From positions 1 to 13,831 of the forward strand of contig QNFN01000014.1 of assembly GCA_003645555.1 (NCBI GenBank): 13,831 bases of DNA. The letters run 5' to 3'. The translations under genes and the position numbers were made by a program. This DNA comes from Gammaproteobacteria bacterium (GTDB taxonomy: Bacteria; Pseudomonadota; Gammaproteobacteria; QNFN01). Positions 1-8,843 of this stretch are shown one piece after another; the first letter of the stretch is position 1, and each line of letters opens with the position of its first letter. The notes under the pieces are model-generated. The model was not told where the DNA came from. It searched no databases and was given only the letters and a program-made list of their open reading frames with translations.

Positions 1-8
1 CGCCACCG

Positions 9-1208
9 TCAGTGGGCGAGCGCGTAGCCCGGCTCCTCGATGACACTCCACGGCAGGCCGTAGCGGTTCATGTCGGCCATGAACGGGTCGGGGTCGAGCT
101 GTTCGATGTTCCACACCCCGGGTTTCATCCACTTGCCCTCGAGCATCATCTTGGCGCCGATCATCGCCGGCACGCCGGTGGTGTAGGAGATCGCCTGCGA
201 GCCCACCTCGCGGTAACACGCCTGATGATCGCAAGTGTTGTACAGGTAGACGTTGCGCGGTTGGCCGTCCTTGACGCCGTGGACCAGGCAGCCGATGCAG
301 GTCTGGCCCGTGGTGCACGGGCCGAGGCTGGCCGGGTCGGGCAGCAGGGTCTTCAGAAACTGGATCGGGACGATCGGCCGGCCCTCGTACAGCACCGGTT
401 CGATGCCGGTCATGCCGACGTTGCCCAGCACTTCGAGATGCTTGAGGTAATTGTCGGAAAAGCTCATCCAGAATTGCGCCCGTTCGAGGCTCGGGTAGTG
501 CCTGCTCAGCGACTCCAGCTCCTCGTGGTACATGCGGTAGATGTCGTAGGTGCCGACGGCCTCCGGGCAGGTGAACGACTGGCTGAGCGACATCGGCGGC
601 GTGGTGATGAAGTCGCCGTCCTGCCAGTGACGGCACTCGGCGGTCACCTCACGGATATTGATCTCCGGGTTGAAGTTGGTGGCGAACGGGTAGCCGTGAT
701 CGCCGCCATTGACGTCGATGATGTCCAGGGTGTGGATTTCGTCGAAGTAGTGCTTGGCGATGTAGGCGGTGAAGACGTTGGTCGCGCCCGGATCGAAGCC
801 GGAGCCGAGCAGCGCCATCAGCCCGGCCTTCTGGAACCGCTCCTGGTAGGCCCACTGCCACTTGTACTCGAACTTCGCGGTATCGAGCGGCTCGTAGTTG
901 GCGGTGTCGAGATAGTGCACGCCGGCCTCGAGGCAGGCATCCATGATGGTCAGGTCCTGGTACGGCAGCGCGACGTTGATCACCAGCTCGGGCCGAACCC
1001 GCTCCAGCAGTGCGACCAGCTCCGGCACGTTGTCGGCATCGACCCGGGCGATCTCGATAGGCCGCCCGATCTGCCCGGCGATCTTTTTGCACTTGGCCTC
1101 GGTGCGGCTCGCCAGCACGATTTCGGAAAAGACCTCCGGCACCTGGGCGCACTTGTGGGTCACCACGCCGCCGACACCGCCGGCGCCGATAATCAGCACT
1201 CTGGACAC
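9..1208 (-). CDS. Carboxynorspermidine/carboxyspermidine synthase-like (saccharopine dehydrogenase family)
   Basis: Predicted 399-residue NAD(P)-dependent oxidoreductase of the saccharopine dehydrogenase fold. The N-terminus has a Rossmann motif GAGGVGG (residues 8-14). The middle and C-terminal parts carry blocks I associate with carboxynorspermidine synthase: AGFDPG-like 'GSGFDPGATNVF', 'NGGDHGYPFATNFNPE', 'LLPDPASLGP', 'TCIG', 'QAISYTTGVPA' and 'NIEQLDPDPF'. That enzyme reductively condenses aspartate semialdehyde with a diamine in the alternative spermidine/norspermidine pathway; the decarboxylase NspC is often next to it and could lie just left of position 1. I chose the GTG start at 1208 because the Rossmann strand begins there and GGAG sits 8 nt upstream. 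An in-frame ATG at 1289 lies inside the MITE-like element and would add 27 unrelated residues. Family assignment is firm, exact substrate less so; a plain saccharopine dehydrogenase is the alternative. Confidence 0.85.
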   Translation of the reverse strand: MSRVLIIGAGGVGGVVTHKCAQVPEVFSEIVLASRTEAKCKKIAGQIGRPIEIARVDADNVPELVALLERVRPELVINVALPYQDLTIMDACLEAGVHYLDTANYEPLDTAKFEYKWQWAYQERFQKAGLMALLGSGFDPGATNVFTAYIAKHYFDEIHTLDIIDVNGGDHGYPFATNFNPEINIREVTAECRHWQDGDFITTPPMSLSQSFTCPEAVGTYDIYRMYHEELESLSRHYPSLERAQFWMSFSDNYLKHLEVLGNVGMTGIEPVLYEGRPIVPIQFLKTLLPDPASLGPCTTGQTCIGCLVHGVKDGQPRNVYLYNTCDHQACYREVGSQAISYTTGVPAMIGAKMMLEGKWMKPGVWNIEQLDPDPFMADMNRYGLPWSVIEEPGYALAH

Positions 1209-1225
1209 GTCAGCTACTCCGTTAG

Positions 1226-1384
1226 GGAACCTCTGATTAATTCTGGACGAAGTAGCTGGTGATGCAGAATGTTCAGATTTGAGGCGCAAAACGCACGTAA
1301 TAGCGAGCTATGACGAAGCTTGGCAACGAAAAAGCTGGACATTCTGGGCGCCAGATACGAGTTCATGAATTGATCAGAGGTTCC
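1226..1384. mobile_element. MITE-like palindromic element with TTAG target duplications
   Basis: A 159-bp non-coding element starts GGAACCTCTGATTAATTC and ends GAATTGATCAGAGGTTCC, giving near-perfect 18-bp terminal inverted repeats (one mismatch). TTAG stands directly outside each end (1222-1225 and 1385-1388), as expected for a 4-bp target duplication. TTAG fits the YTAR target rule known for IS5-group elements. The interior is also an imperfect palindrome: CAGAATGTTCAG against CTGGACATTCTG, and ATAGC against GCTAT near the centre. No transposase is encoded, so mobility would need an enzyme in trans. It fills almost the whole gap between the acyl-CoA dehydrogenase stop and the next gene. The family is inferred from ends and duplication only. 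Confidence 0.75.
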
Positions 1385-1395
1385 TTAGCCCTGGC

Positions 1396-3180
1396 TCAGA
1401 ACGCCTCGGCCGCCAGCTCGGTGATGCCGCGTTTACCAGCCTGCAGTGCCGCCAGGTGCGCCGTGGCGCGGGGCGCGATGTGGTCGAAGTAGAACTGCGC
1501 GGTGACCTGCTTGGTCTTGAAAAACACGGCGTCCTCGCCACCGGCGTCGAGCGCCCGCTGCGCGGCGATCGACGACTTCGCCATCATCCAGGCCCCGCAC
1601 ACCGTGCCAAACAGCATCAGGTAGGGCACCGCGGCACTGGCCGGGACGTCGGGGTCGGCGCCACCGTGCTCGAGCAGCCAGTCGAGACCGGCCTGAGCCT
1701 GGTCGATCGCGGTGGCGTACGGCCCGGCCAGGGCGGCCGTCGCCGCCGTGCCCTCGAGTTCAGGCGTCAGCGCGCGCATCTCCTCGAGCAGCACCCGGGT
1801 GGCCGCCCCGTCGTCACGCAGCGTCTTGCGCCCGACCAGGTCGAGCGCCTGGATGCCGGTCGTCCCTTCGTAGATGGTCGTGATCCGGGCGTCGCGCAGG
1901 TGCTGCGCCGCGCCGGTCTCCTCGATGTAGCCCATGCCGCCGTGCACCTGCACGCCGAGCGAGGCCACTTCCTGGCCGTTCTCGGTCACCCACGCCTTGA
2001 CGATCGGCGTCAGCAGGTCGACCCGTGCCTGCTGGGCTTTTTTCTCATCGTCGTCACGGGCGGTCGTGGCGCGGTCGAGCGCGGCCACCGCGATCAGGGC
2101 CAGTGCCCTTCCCGCCTCGACCAGGGCGCGCATGGTCAGCAGCATTCGCCGCACGTCCGGGTGCTCGATGATCGTCACCCGACCCTGGTGACCTGCGGCC
2201 CCACCCTGGACCCGTTCCCGGGCGTAATCGACCGCCGCCTGGTAGGCGCGCTCGCCGATCGACACCCCCTGCAGGCCGACACCGAGCCGCGCGGCGTTCA
2301 TCATCGTGAACATGCAGGCCAGGCCCCGGTTCTCTTCCCCGACCAGGTAGCCGATGGCGCCGTCGTTGTCGCCAAAACTCATCACGCAGGTCGGACTGGC
2401 GTGGATGCCGAGCTTGCCCTCCAGCGACACCGCGTGGACATCGTTTCTCTCGCCGAGGGAGCCGTCGTCGTTGACCAGGTATTTCGGCACCAGGAACAGC
2501 GAAATACCGCGGGTGCCCTCGGGGGCGTCGGGCAGCCGCGCCAGCACCAGGTGGATGATGTTCCCGGCCGCCTCGTGCTCACCCCAGGTGATGAAGATCT
2601 TCTGCCCGCTGATCCGGTAATGGTCACCCTCGGGCACCGCCTTGGAGCGCACCGCCGAGAGATCGGAGCCGGCCTGCGACTCGGTCAGGTTCATGGTCCC
2701 GGACCACTCGCCGCTGACCATCTTTTCGAGGAATACCGCTCGCAGGGCCTCGTCGGCGTGCGACTCGACGGCGTCGGTCGCGCCGTTGGTCAGCATCGGG
2801 CCGAGCGCAAAGGCCATGTTGGCCGAGTGCCAGCACTCGTTGACCGCGGTACCGACCACCTTGGGCATACCCTGGCCACCAAATTCGGTAGACCCGTCGA
2901 GTGCCGGCCAGCCGTTGTCGACGAACTGTCGATAGGCCTCGGCAAACCCCTCGGCCAGTTCGACCTTGCCATCGACCAGTTTCGCGCCCTGGCGCTCGCC
3001 ACTCCAGTCCAGCGGCGCGAGCACTTCGCTGGCGAAACGGCCGGCCTCTTCCAGCACCGCCGCGATCATGTCGGGGGTGGCCTCCTCGAAACCGGGCCGG
3101 GTGGCCAACTCGTCGAGGTCGCACAGCGCTTCGAGGACGAAGCGCGAATCGCGCACGGGGGCAATGTAGTCGGTGGCCAT
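1396..3180 (-). CDS. Acyl-CoA dehydrogenase, long form (DmdC/FadE-like)
   Basis: A 594-residue flavoprotein predicted to catalyse alpha,beta-dehydrogenation of an acyl-CoA using FAD and passing electrons to ETF. Typical blocks are seen in order: an N-terminal helical domain; 'GTMNLTESQAGSDLSAVRSK' (about 161-180), which binds flavin and substrate; 'YRISGQKIFITWGEHE' (about 188-203); 'NAARLGVGLQGV' (about 295-306); 'VQVHGGMGYIEE' (about 411-422); and 'IYEGTTGIQALDL' with the likely catalytic Glu438. The roughly 150 residues after that exceed the usual 380-400 residue enzymes and match the longer subgroup with an extra C-terminal domain that includes 3-methylmercaptopropionyl-CoA dehydrogenase (DmdC). 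Substrate cannot be read from sequence; medium/long-chain acyl-CoA is equally possible. The ATG at 3180 has CGGAG about 7 nt upstream. The MITE-like element begins 8 bp after the stop, so the downstream dehydrogenase may once have been closer in one operon. Confidence 0.92.
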   Translation of the reverse strand: MATDYIAPVRDSRFVLEALCDLDELATRPGFEEATPDMIAAVLEEAGRFASEVLAPLDWSGERQGAKLVDGKVELAEGFAEAYRQFVDNGWPALDGSTEFGGQGMPKVVGTAVNECWHSANMAFALGPMLTNGATDAVESHADEALRAVFLEKMVSGEWSGTMNLTESQAGSDLSAVRSKAVPEGDHYRISGQKIFITWGEHEAAGNIIHLVLARLPDAPEGTRGISLFLVPKYLVNDDGSLGERNDVHAVSLEGKLGIHASPTCVMSFGDNDGAIGYLVGEENRGLACMFTMMNAARLGVGLQGVSIGERAYQAAVDYARERVQGGAAGHQGRVTIIEHPDVRRMLLTMRALVEAGRALALIAVAALDRATTARDDDEKKAQQARVDLLTPIVKAWVTENGQEVASLGVQVHGGMGYIEETGAAQHLRDARITTIYEGTTGIQALDLVGRKTLRDDGAATRVLLEEMRALTPELEGTAATAALAGPYATAIDQAQAGLDWLLEHGGADPDVPASAAVPYLMLFGTVCGAWMMAKSSIAAQRALDAGGEDAVFFKTKQVTAQFYFDHIAPRATAHLAALQAGKRGITELAAEAF

Positions 3181-3220
3181 GAGGCGTCTCCGGAAATCTG
3201 GTCAGTAAATCGAGTTGCGA

Positions 3221-3249
3221 ATCTTACCGTGCCGGGCACGTCCTTTGTA
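3221..3249 (-). promoter_or_regulatory. Candidate promoter with palindromic operator for the acyl-CoA dehydrogenase
   Basis: On the minus strand TAAGAT (3221-3226) could be a -10 and TACAAA (3244-3249) a weak -35, with a 17-bp spacer. The spacer contains a perfect 13-bp palindrome CGTGCCGGGCACG (3228-3240, read on +), placed where a repressor would block polymerase. The -35 match is poor, so the palindrome is the stronger part of this call. The cognate regulator is not in the window. Confidence 0.3.
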
Positions 3250-3368
3250 CGCCCCGGGTCGCGGGTTCGATTCGTGGCGAAGGCCGCATTTCCGGTTGAG
3301 CCGTGGAGCACAGACCGAACCGTCGGGAGATGAACGGGGATATCCTGACCTCCCCTCGACAGGTGCTG

Positions 3369-3980
3369 TCAGGTCGCGCCAGGAGGGAGGTCGCTGGATT
3401 CGGAAGAGTCCTCTTTCTGCTCCGCGGACACGGACAGGACCCTTCTCGACGCTATCCCCCACTGGGAGATGCAGCCGGTCACATCAGCGACACTGGCATC
3501 GAGACGGGTGACCAGGTTCGGCTTCACCACGTGGACCACGCCGACCGTCAACGCGGGGGCGGCTGGAACGAAGATGGTCAGGGTGCCGTCTTCGTTCTCA
3601 TCCATGATCAAGGCGAACACGGCGGCGTCAGGGCCGTAGAGGTTGACCAGAACCGGTGGGAAGCTGCGCTTTTCATCGGCAAAGCCCTTGAGCACATTAC
3701 CTATCACTTCGTAGCCTGGAATCTTGCTGAGCAGCGCCGCCTCGATCCGCTCAAACGACAACCCGGTTCTGCGGCCGCGCACAAAAGCGCCGACGAAGTA
3801 AGCGAGCGCCAGCAGCAGGAGAAGGCTGGCGACGATGGCGATGAAGGTGCCGAGAACCGACTCAAGCCCCAGGGGCTGACCGATCAGCTTGAGCACCTCG
3901 TAAATCTTCGCCAGCAGGAGGGCAATGATGGCGACGGGGATCAGGACGATCAGGCCGTAAGTGATATTGGTCTTGATCAT
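3369..3980 (-). CDS. DUF502 family membrane protein
   Basis: A 203-residue protein recognisable as DUF502 (a family of uncharacterised two-TM bacterial proteins). The N-terminus 'MIKTNITYGLIVLIPVAIIALLL' gives the first membrane segment, with a second at about residues 43-66 ('FIAIVASLLLLLALAYFVGAF'). A soluble C-terminal domain follows with 'IPGYEVIGNVLKGFADE', 'PPVLVNLYGPDAAVFALIMDE' and 'TIFVPAAPALTVGVVHVV', the blocks that identify the family. The last 20 or so residues are polar and rich in Ser/Glu. The ATG at 3980 was preferred; a TTG four codons upstream has AGGGA touching it, too close for normal use, whereas the same AGGGA is about 12 nt from the ATG. Function unknown; no operon partner is obvious. 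Confidence 0.85.
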   Translation of the reverse strand: MIKTNITYGLIVLIPVAIIALLLAKIYEVLKLIGQPLGLESVLGTFIAIVASLLLLLALAYFVGAFVRGRRTGLSFERIEAALLSKIPGYEVIGNVLKGFADEKRSFPPVLVNLYGPDAAVFALIMDENEDGTLTIFVPAAPALTVGVVHVVKPNLVTRLDASVADVTGCISQWGIASRRVLSVSAEQKEDSSESSDLPPGAT

Positions 3981-4110
3981 GGCGATCGGCAATCCCTGAT
4001 TCTGACTTACCGGAGCGGGGTAAGCGGGTCAGGTTCCGCGTCTCCGGGCGGGCGAGGAAACCCGTCTACTGAAGATCAAGTTTAGACAATCCAGGCCGCA
4101 TTCATGAATT

Positions 4111-4194
4111 GTAGAACCTGTCGATGACTGCACATGGACAAGCCACACTTTGTGGCATGAATATCGAAAAGCGTGGCTTGCCCTGTTGTTCTAC
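4111..4194. repeat. Nested inverted repeats after the orphan gene
   Basis: Outer arms GTAGAAC (4111-4117) and GTTCTAC (4188-4194) are perfect complements. Inside, CAAGCCAC (4139-4146) pairs with GTGGCTTG (4173-4180). A competing short hairpin pairs GCCACA (4142-4147) with TGTGGC (4151-4156) around CTT. The two inner pairings exclude each other. The block lies immediately 3' of the stop of the gene at 4195-4665, so a terminator or processed 3' structure is plausible, but no T-tract follows any stem on either strand. Confidence 0.45.
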
Positions 4195-4665
4195 TCAATG
4201 TTCGACGTGAAGCCGGTCGACCAGGGTCGCCATCACCTGGTTGCAAACCGCCTCAGGGTCTTCGGCGTAGAACACCGACAAAGCTGACGACAGGCCCGGA
4301 CCGCCACCATCGTACGTATTGCCCGAGTACTCCACCCCGTCCGATTCCTGGAGCAGCGAGACCAGCAGACGCATGGCAAGAAACCCGTTGATCGCGACGC
4401 CGTTCGGATCGTTGTCGTAGTCGTCGACCGAATCACTCCACATTTCCCGAATCAGCTCGTCACCCCAGTCGACTGGCTCGCCTGACTCCATGGCCTCGGC
4501 GAAGGCATCCTCCAGAAGCGTTAAGAACTTGCCGAAGTAATTGGTAAACCGACCATGACGGCACTCGACAATGCTCTTATCGACCACCGCCAGCAGATGG
4601 TCGCAAACGTCATCCTGTCCGCAAAACGGGCAGGTGACTGCTTGACCGGCGTCTTCGTCCCACAT
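4195..4665 (-). CDS. Hypothetical acidic protein with N-terminal Cys/His cluster
   Basis: A 156-residue protein I do not recognise. The N-terminus has a probable zinc-binding cluster: C12-x2-C15 (CPFCG), C21-x-H23 ('CDHLL'), and C35-x-H37 ('ECRHG'). The rest is strongly acidic, with 'WSDSVDDYDNDPNG' in the middle and a conserved-looking 'NTYDGGGPGLSSALSVFYAEDPEAVC' near the end. No signal peptide or membrane segment is present with this start. ATG 4665 was chosen because GGAG lies 8 nt upstream; a TTG 23 codons earlier would add a hydrophobic stretch but has no good ribosome site. By eye it is less G+C-rich than the genes around it, and it faces the 3' end of a tRNA gene, which together hint at later acquisition. 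It stands alone, with no partner gene visible. Confidence 0.7.
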   Translation of the reverse strand: MWDEDAGQAVTCPFCGQDDVCDHLLAVVDKSIVECRHGRFTNYFGKFLTLLEDAFAEAMESGEPVDWGDELIREMWSDSVDDYDNDPNGVAINGFLAMRLLVSLLQESDGVEYSGNTYDGGGPGLSSALSVFYAEDPEAVCNQVMATLVDRLHVEH

Positions 4666-4911
4666 ACAGCCATCTCCATCGGGATCATTTAGCAGGAGCA
4701 ATATTGCGGCGGCGGTCAAAAACAGAAGCCGCAACTTTTCTGGGCGTTCGACGATTGCACAGCACGAGGACGTACTGACGATGGTAGCCGGGGATTGGTA
4801 ATGCAGTATAGGTGATGCCCGTCCCTGCTAATCGGCCGGTGAGATGGCAACTGCTTTGTTTGGATTGCTGATGCCCGCAGGAGGACCGGCTTTCTGGGGC
4901 AGTGAATTAAT

Positions 4912-4988
<77 letters not shown>

Positions 4989-5007
4989 GGAGACTTTTTA
5001 TCTGGCT

Positions 5008-5025
5008 CCCGCCTCTTCGGGCGGG
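5008..5025 (-). terminator. GC-rich hairpin between rpoD and the tRNA
   Basis: CCCGCC (5008-5013) pairs with GGCGGG (5020-5025) around a 6-nt loop. On the minus strand it is followed by AGCCAGATAAAAAG, so there is no U-tract. Two further short GC dyads lie closer to the rpoD stop (around 5036-5056 and 5061-5078). It may end some rpoD transcripts or mark an RNA processing point before the tRNA; a strong intrinsic terminator is not supported. Confidence 0.4.
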
Positions 5026-5080
5026 TGGCCTTGATCTTCGGGCAGCGGCGCCCCGAGATACCCCAGGGGCGCGCCTGGCC

Positions 5081-6940
<1,860 letters not shown>

Positions 6941-6991
6941 AGCGCTACCTGCCCCCGCAAAACGAGAGCTAACTGTGAAAAGCAAACGACC

Positions 6992-7021
6992 ATTATACCT
7001 TGACTTCCCTCATTCATCCAA
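6992..7021 (-). promoter_or_regulatory. Sigma-70 promoter directly upstream of rpoD
   Basis: On the minus strand a perfect -10 TATAAT (6992-6997) is preceded after 18 bp by TTGGAT (7016-7021), four of six bases of the -35 consensus. Transcription would start near 6985, giving a leader of roughly 45 nt. The -35 lies inside the last codons of dnaG. This lets rpoD be made independently of rpsU and dnaG and would place it under control of its own product. Confidence 0.7.
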
Positions 7022-8776
7022 GCTAGACCCGCCATTCGGAGTCGGACCGCGCTCTTGTAACAGGCGCTGAAGCTCCTTCTTGCCCGCTTGGTCGAGGGTG
7101 CCAGCCCCGGCCTCCGCCAGCAGTACATCGAGCCGTGCCTCTCGCGCCAGGTCGTTGAGCCGGCACACCGTGCCGTCGAATTCCGCCTCGACGCCGGAAT
7201 CCGGCACTGGGTCATCCCTTTCCAGCAACCGGTGCAAATGACGCCCCTCGGGGTCCTCACGCCAGCGCTCGAGCAGCCCTGCCGTGTTGACTCCTGGCGT
7301 CTCACCAAGCTGCGCCAGCACCCGCACCAGCAGGTCCGCACCGGGCAGTGGCACCGCCTCCCATCCCGCCGTAGACGTCACACGCTCGGCCAGGACAGGC
7401 TGGCGCAGCAACAGCGCAAGCGCGACACGCACCGGGGAAGGCCCGCCACCCGTCCGTACCGGCTTACGTACTGGAGCCACCGGTAACGGCTCAGGTTTAG
7501 CCATCAGCTTAGACAGTTTTTCGCCGGCCAGGTGTACGGCCTCACCGAGGCGCTCGATCAACAACTGGCGGAAGATCCCTTCGGGCACTTTGGCGACCAG
7601 CGGTTTGGCCAGTTCGGCCAGGCGAGCGCGGCCGTCGAGGCTGCCCAGGTCGACCCGCTGCGAAAGCTCGGCGATCAGGTACTCCGACAGCGGCATGGCA
7701 GCATCGAGACGCGCCATGAATCTTTCCTCTCCCTCGGCCCGCACCAGCGAGTCGGGGTCTTCGCCCTCGGGCACGAACAGGAAGCGTGCCTGGCGGCCGT
7801 CTCGCTGCGACGGCAGGGCCTGGTCGAGTGCCCGCCACGCCGCCTGACGCCCGGCGCGGTCGCCATCGAAGCAGAAGACCACTTCCGGCGCGGCCCGGTA
7901 GAGAATATCGAGGTGGTCGGCGGTGGTGGCCGTACCGAGTGTCGCCACCGCGAACGGGACGCCATGCTGGGCCAGCGCGACGACGTCCATGTAGCCCTCG
8001 ACCACCACCAGCCGCTCGAGTTGGCGTACTGCCGAGCGCGCCTCGTGCAGGCCGTAGAGCTCACGTCCCTTGTGGAACAGCGGGCTCTCGGGTGAGTTCA
8101 TGTACTTGGCCGGGTCATCAGCCAAGGTGCGGCCGCCAAAACCGACCACGCGGCCACGCCGGTCGCGGATCGGGAACATGATGCGGTCGCGAAAGCGGTC
8201 GTAGCCCCCGCCCTGATCACGCTCGATCAGCAGGCCGAGCTTGATCAGTCCCTCGGTGGCACGCTCGCCGAGGGTATTACGCAACCCATCCCAGCCTGGC
8301 GGCGCAAAACCGAGACCGAAACGGGCGGCAATCGGCCCGTCAACGCCACGCGCCTTCAGGTAGTCGACTGCTCGCGCTTTTTCTTTGTGCTCACGTAGCT
8401 GAAGCTGGTAGTAAGTATTTACTTTATCCAGCAGCGTACGCAGTTCGTCGAGCGATCCGTCCGGTGCCGGCCCGGCCTCGCGTGGCACCTCGAGACCGAC
8501 CGAACGGGCCAGATCCTCGACCGCGTCGGGGAACTCGAGCCGCTCGTATTCCATCAGGAAGCTGATCGCGGTGCCGTGCGCACCGCAACCGAAGCAGTGA
8601 TAGAACTGCTTGGTGGGGCTGACGGTAAACGACGGCGTCTTCTCCGTGTGAAACGGGCAGCAGGCCTTGAATTCATGGCCGGCTTTCTTGAGCGGGACGT
8701 GCGCGTCTATCACCGAGACGATGTCGACCCGAGTCAGGAGTTCGTCGATGAAGGTCTGCGGGATCAGTCCCGCCAT
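7010..8776 (-). CDS. dnaG: DNA primase DnaG
   Basis: A 588-residue primase that makes RNA primers at the replication fork and docks on the DnaB helicase. The N-terminal CHC2 zinc domain has C40, H43, C61 and C64 in 'CCPFHTEKTPSF' and 'HCFGCGAHG'. The RNA polymerase core contains 'GFGGRTLADDPAKYMNSPES' (about 212-231). The Toprim motifs follow: E260 in 'VVVEGYMDVVAL', and D304/D306 in 'FCFDGDRAGR', the metal-binding acidic residues. The C-terminal 150 residues are a divergent helical region expected to bind DnaB. ATG 8776 matches the family's start, though the upstream GGGG is a weak ribosome site. It follows yqeY by 67 nt containing a hairpin, and precedes rpoD by 69 nt. Confidence 0.98.
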   Translation of the reverse strand: MAGLIPQTFIDELLTRVDIVSVIDAHVPLKKAGHEFKACCPFHTEKTPSFTVSPTKQFYHCFGCGAHGTAISFLMEYERLEFPDAVEDLARSVGLEVPREAGPAPDGSLDELRTLLDKVNTYYQLQLREHKEKARAVDYLKARGVDGPIAARFGLGFAPPGWDGLRNTLGERATEGLIKLGLLIERDQGGGYDRFRDRIMFPIRDRRGRVVGFGGRTLADDPAKYMNSPESPLFHKGRELYGLHEARSAVRQLERLVVVEGYMDVVALAQHGVPFAVATLGTATTADHLDILYRAAPEVVFCFDGDRAGRQAAWRALDQALPSQRDGRQARFLFVPEGEDPDSLVRAEGEERFMARLDAAMPLSEYLIAELSQRVDLGSLDGRARLAELAKPLVAKVPEGIFRQLLIERLGEAVHLAGEKLSKLMAKPEPLPVAPVRKPVRTGGGPSPVRVALALLLRQPVLAERVTSTAGWEAVPLPGADLLVRVLAQLGETPGVNTAGLLERWREDPEGRHLHRLLERDDPVPDSGVEAEFDGTVCRLNDLAREARLDVLLAEAGAGTLDQAGKKELQRLLQERGPTPNGGSSLDE

Positions 8777-8819
8777 TGGCCGTGCCCCGCCAGCAATTCA
8801 GACAAAGATAGCGGGTGCG

Positions 8820-8841
8820 GCGCCTCCCGTCGCGGAGGCGC
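8820..8841 (-). terminator. Hairpin between yqeY and dnaG, candidate attenuator
   Basis: GCGCCTCC (8820-8827) pairs perfectly with GGAGGCGC (8834-8841), an 8-bp stem with a 6-nt loop, starting 3 nt after the yqeY stop codon. On the minus strand it is followed by a mixed tract with TATCTTTGTCT, only weakly U-rich. E. coli has a partial terminator between rpsU and dnaG that keeps S21 output far above primase; this hairpin is in the equivalent place and probably does the same. Confidence 0.55.
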
Positions 8842-8843
8842 GC

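Noticed and set aside
12..1262. Long plus-strand open frame opposite the saccharopine-dehydrogenase-like gene
   Set aside because: Arg/Val/Ala/His-rich shadow of the real gene on the other strand, typical of high-G+C DNA; no family features.
3258..3285. tRNA T-arm-like sequence GCGGGTTCGATTCGTGG
   Set aside because: The loop looks right, but the flanking bases do not pair as a T-stem and no acceptor, D or anticodon arm can be built around it. At most a decayed fragment, more likely chance.
1456..3333. 625-codon plus-strand frame opposite the acyl-CoA dehydrogenase
   Set aside because: Antisense shadow; the minus-strand protein has all acyl-CoA dehydrogenase motifs.
4101..4111. TTCATGAATTG, shared with the right end of the MITE-like element (1362-1372)
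   Set aside because: Only 11 bp, mostly a short palindrome, with unlike sequence on both sides; probably chance.
4111..4194. Integron attC-like site
   Set aside because: The outer arms GTAGAAC/GTTCTAC do not fit the RYYYAAC/GTTRRRY core sites and no integrase is near.
4666..4740. Hydrophobic N-terminal extension (MRLLFLTAAAILLLL) of the orphan protein as a signal peptide
   Set aside because: It needs a TTG start without a good ribosome site, while ATG 4665 has GGAG at ideal distance; the mature part would also carry a cytosolic-type zinc cluster.
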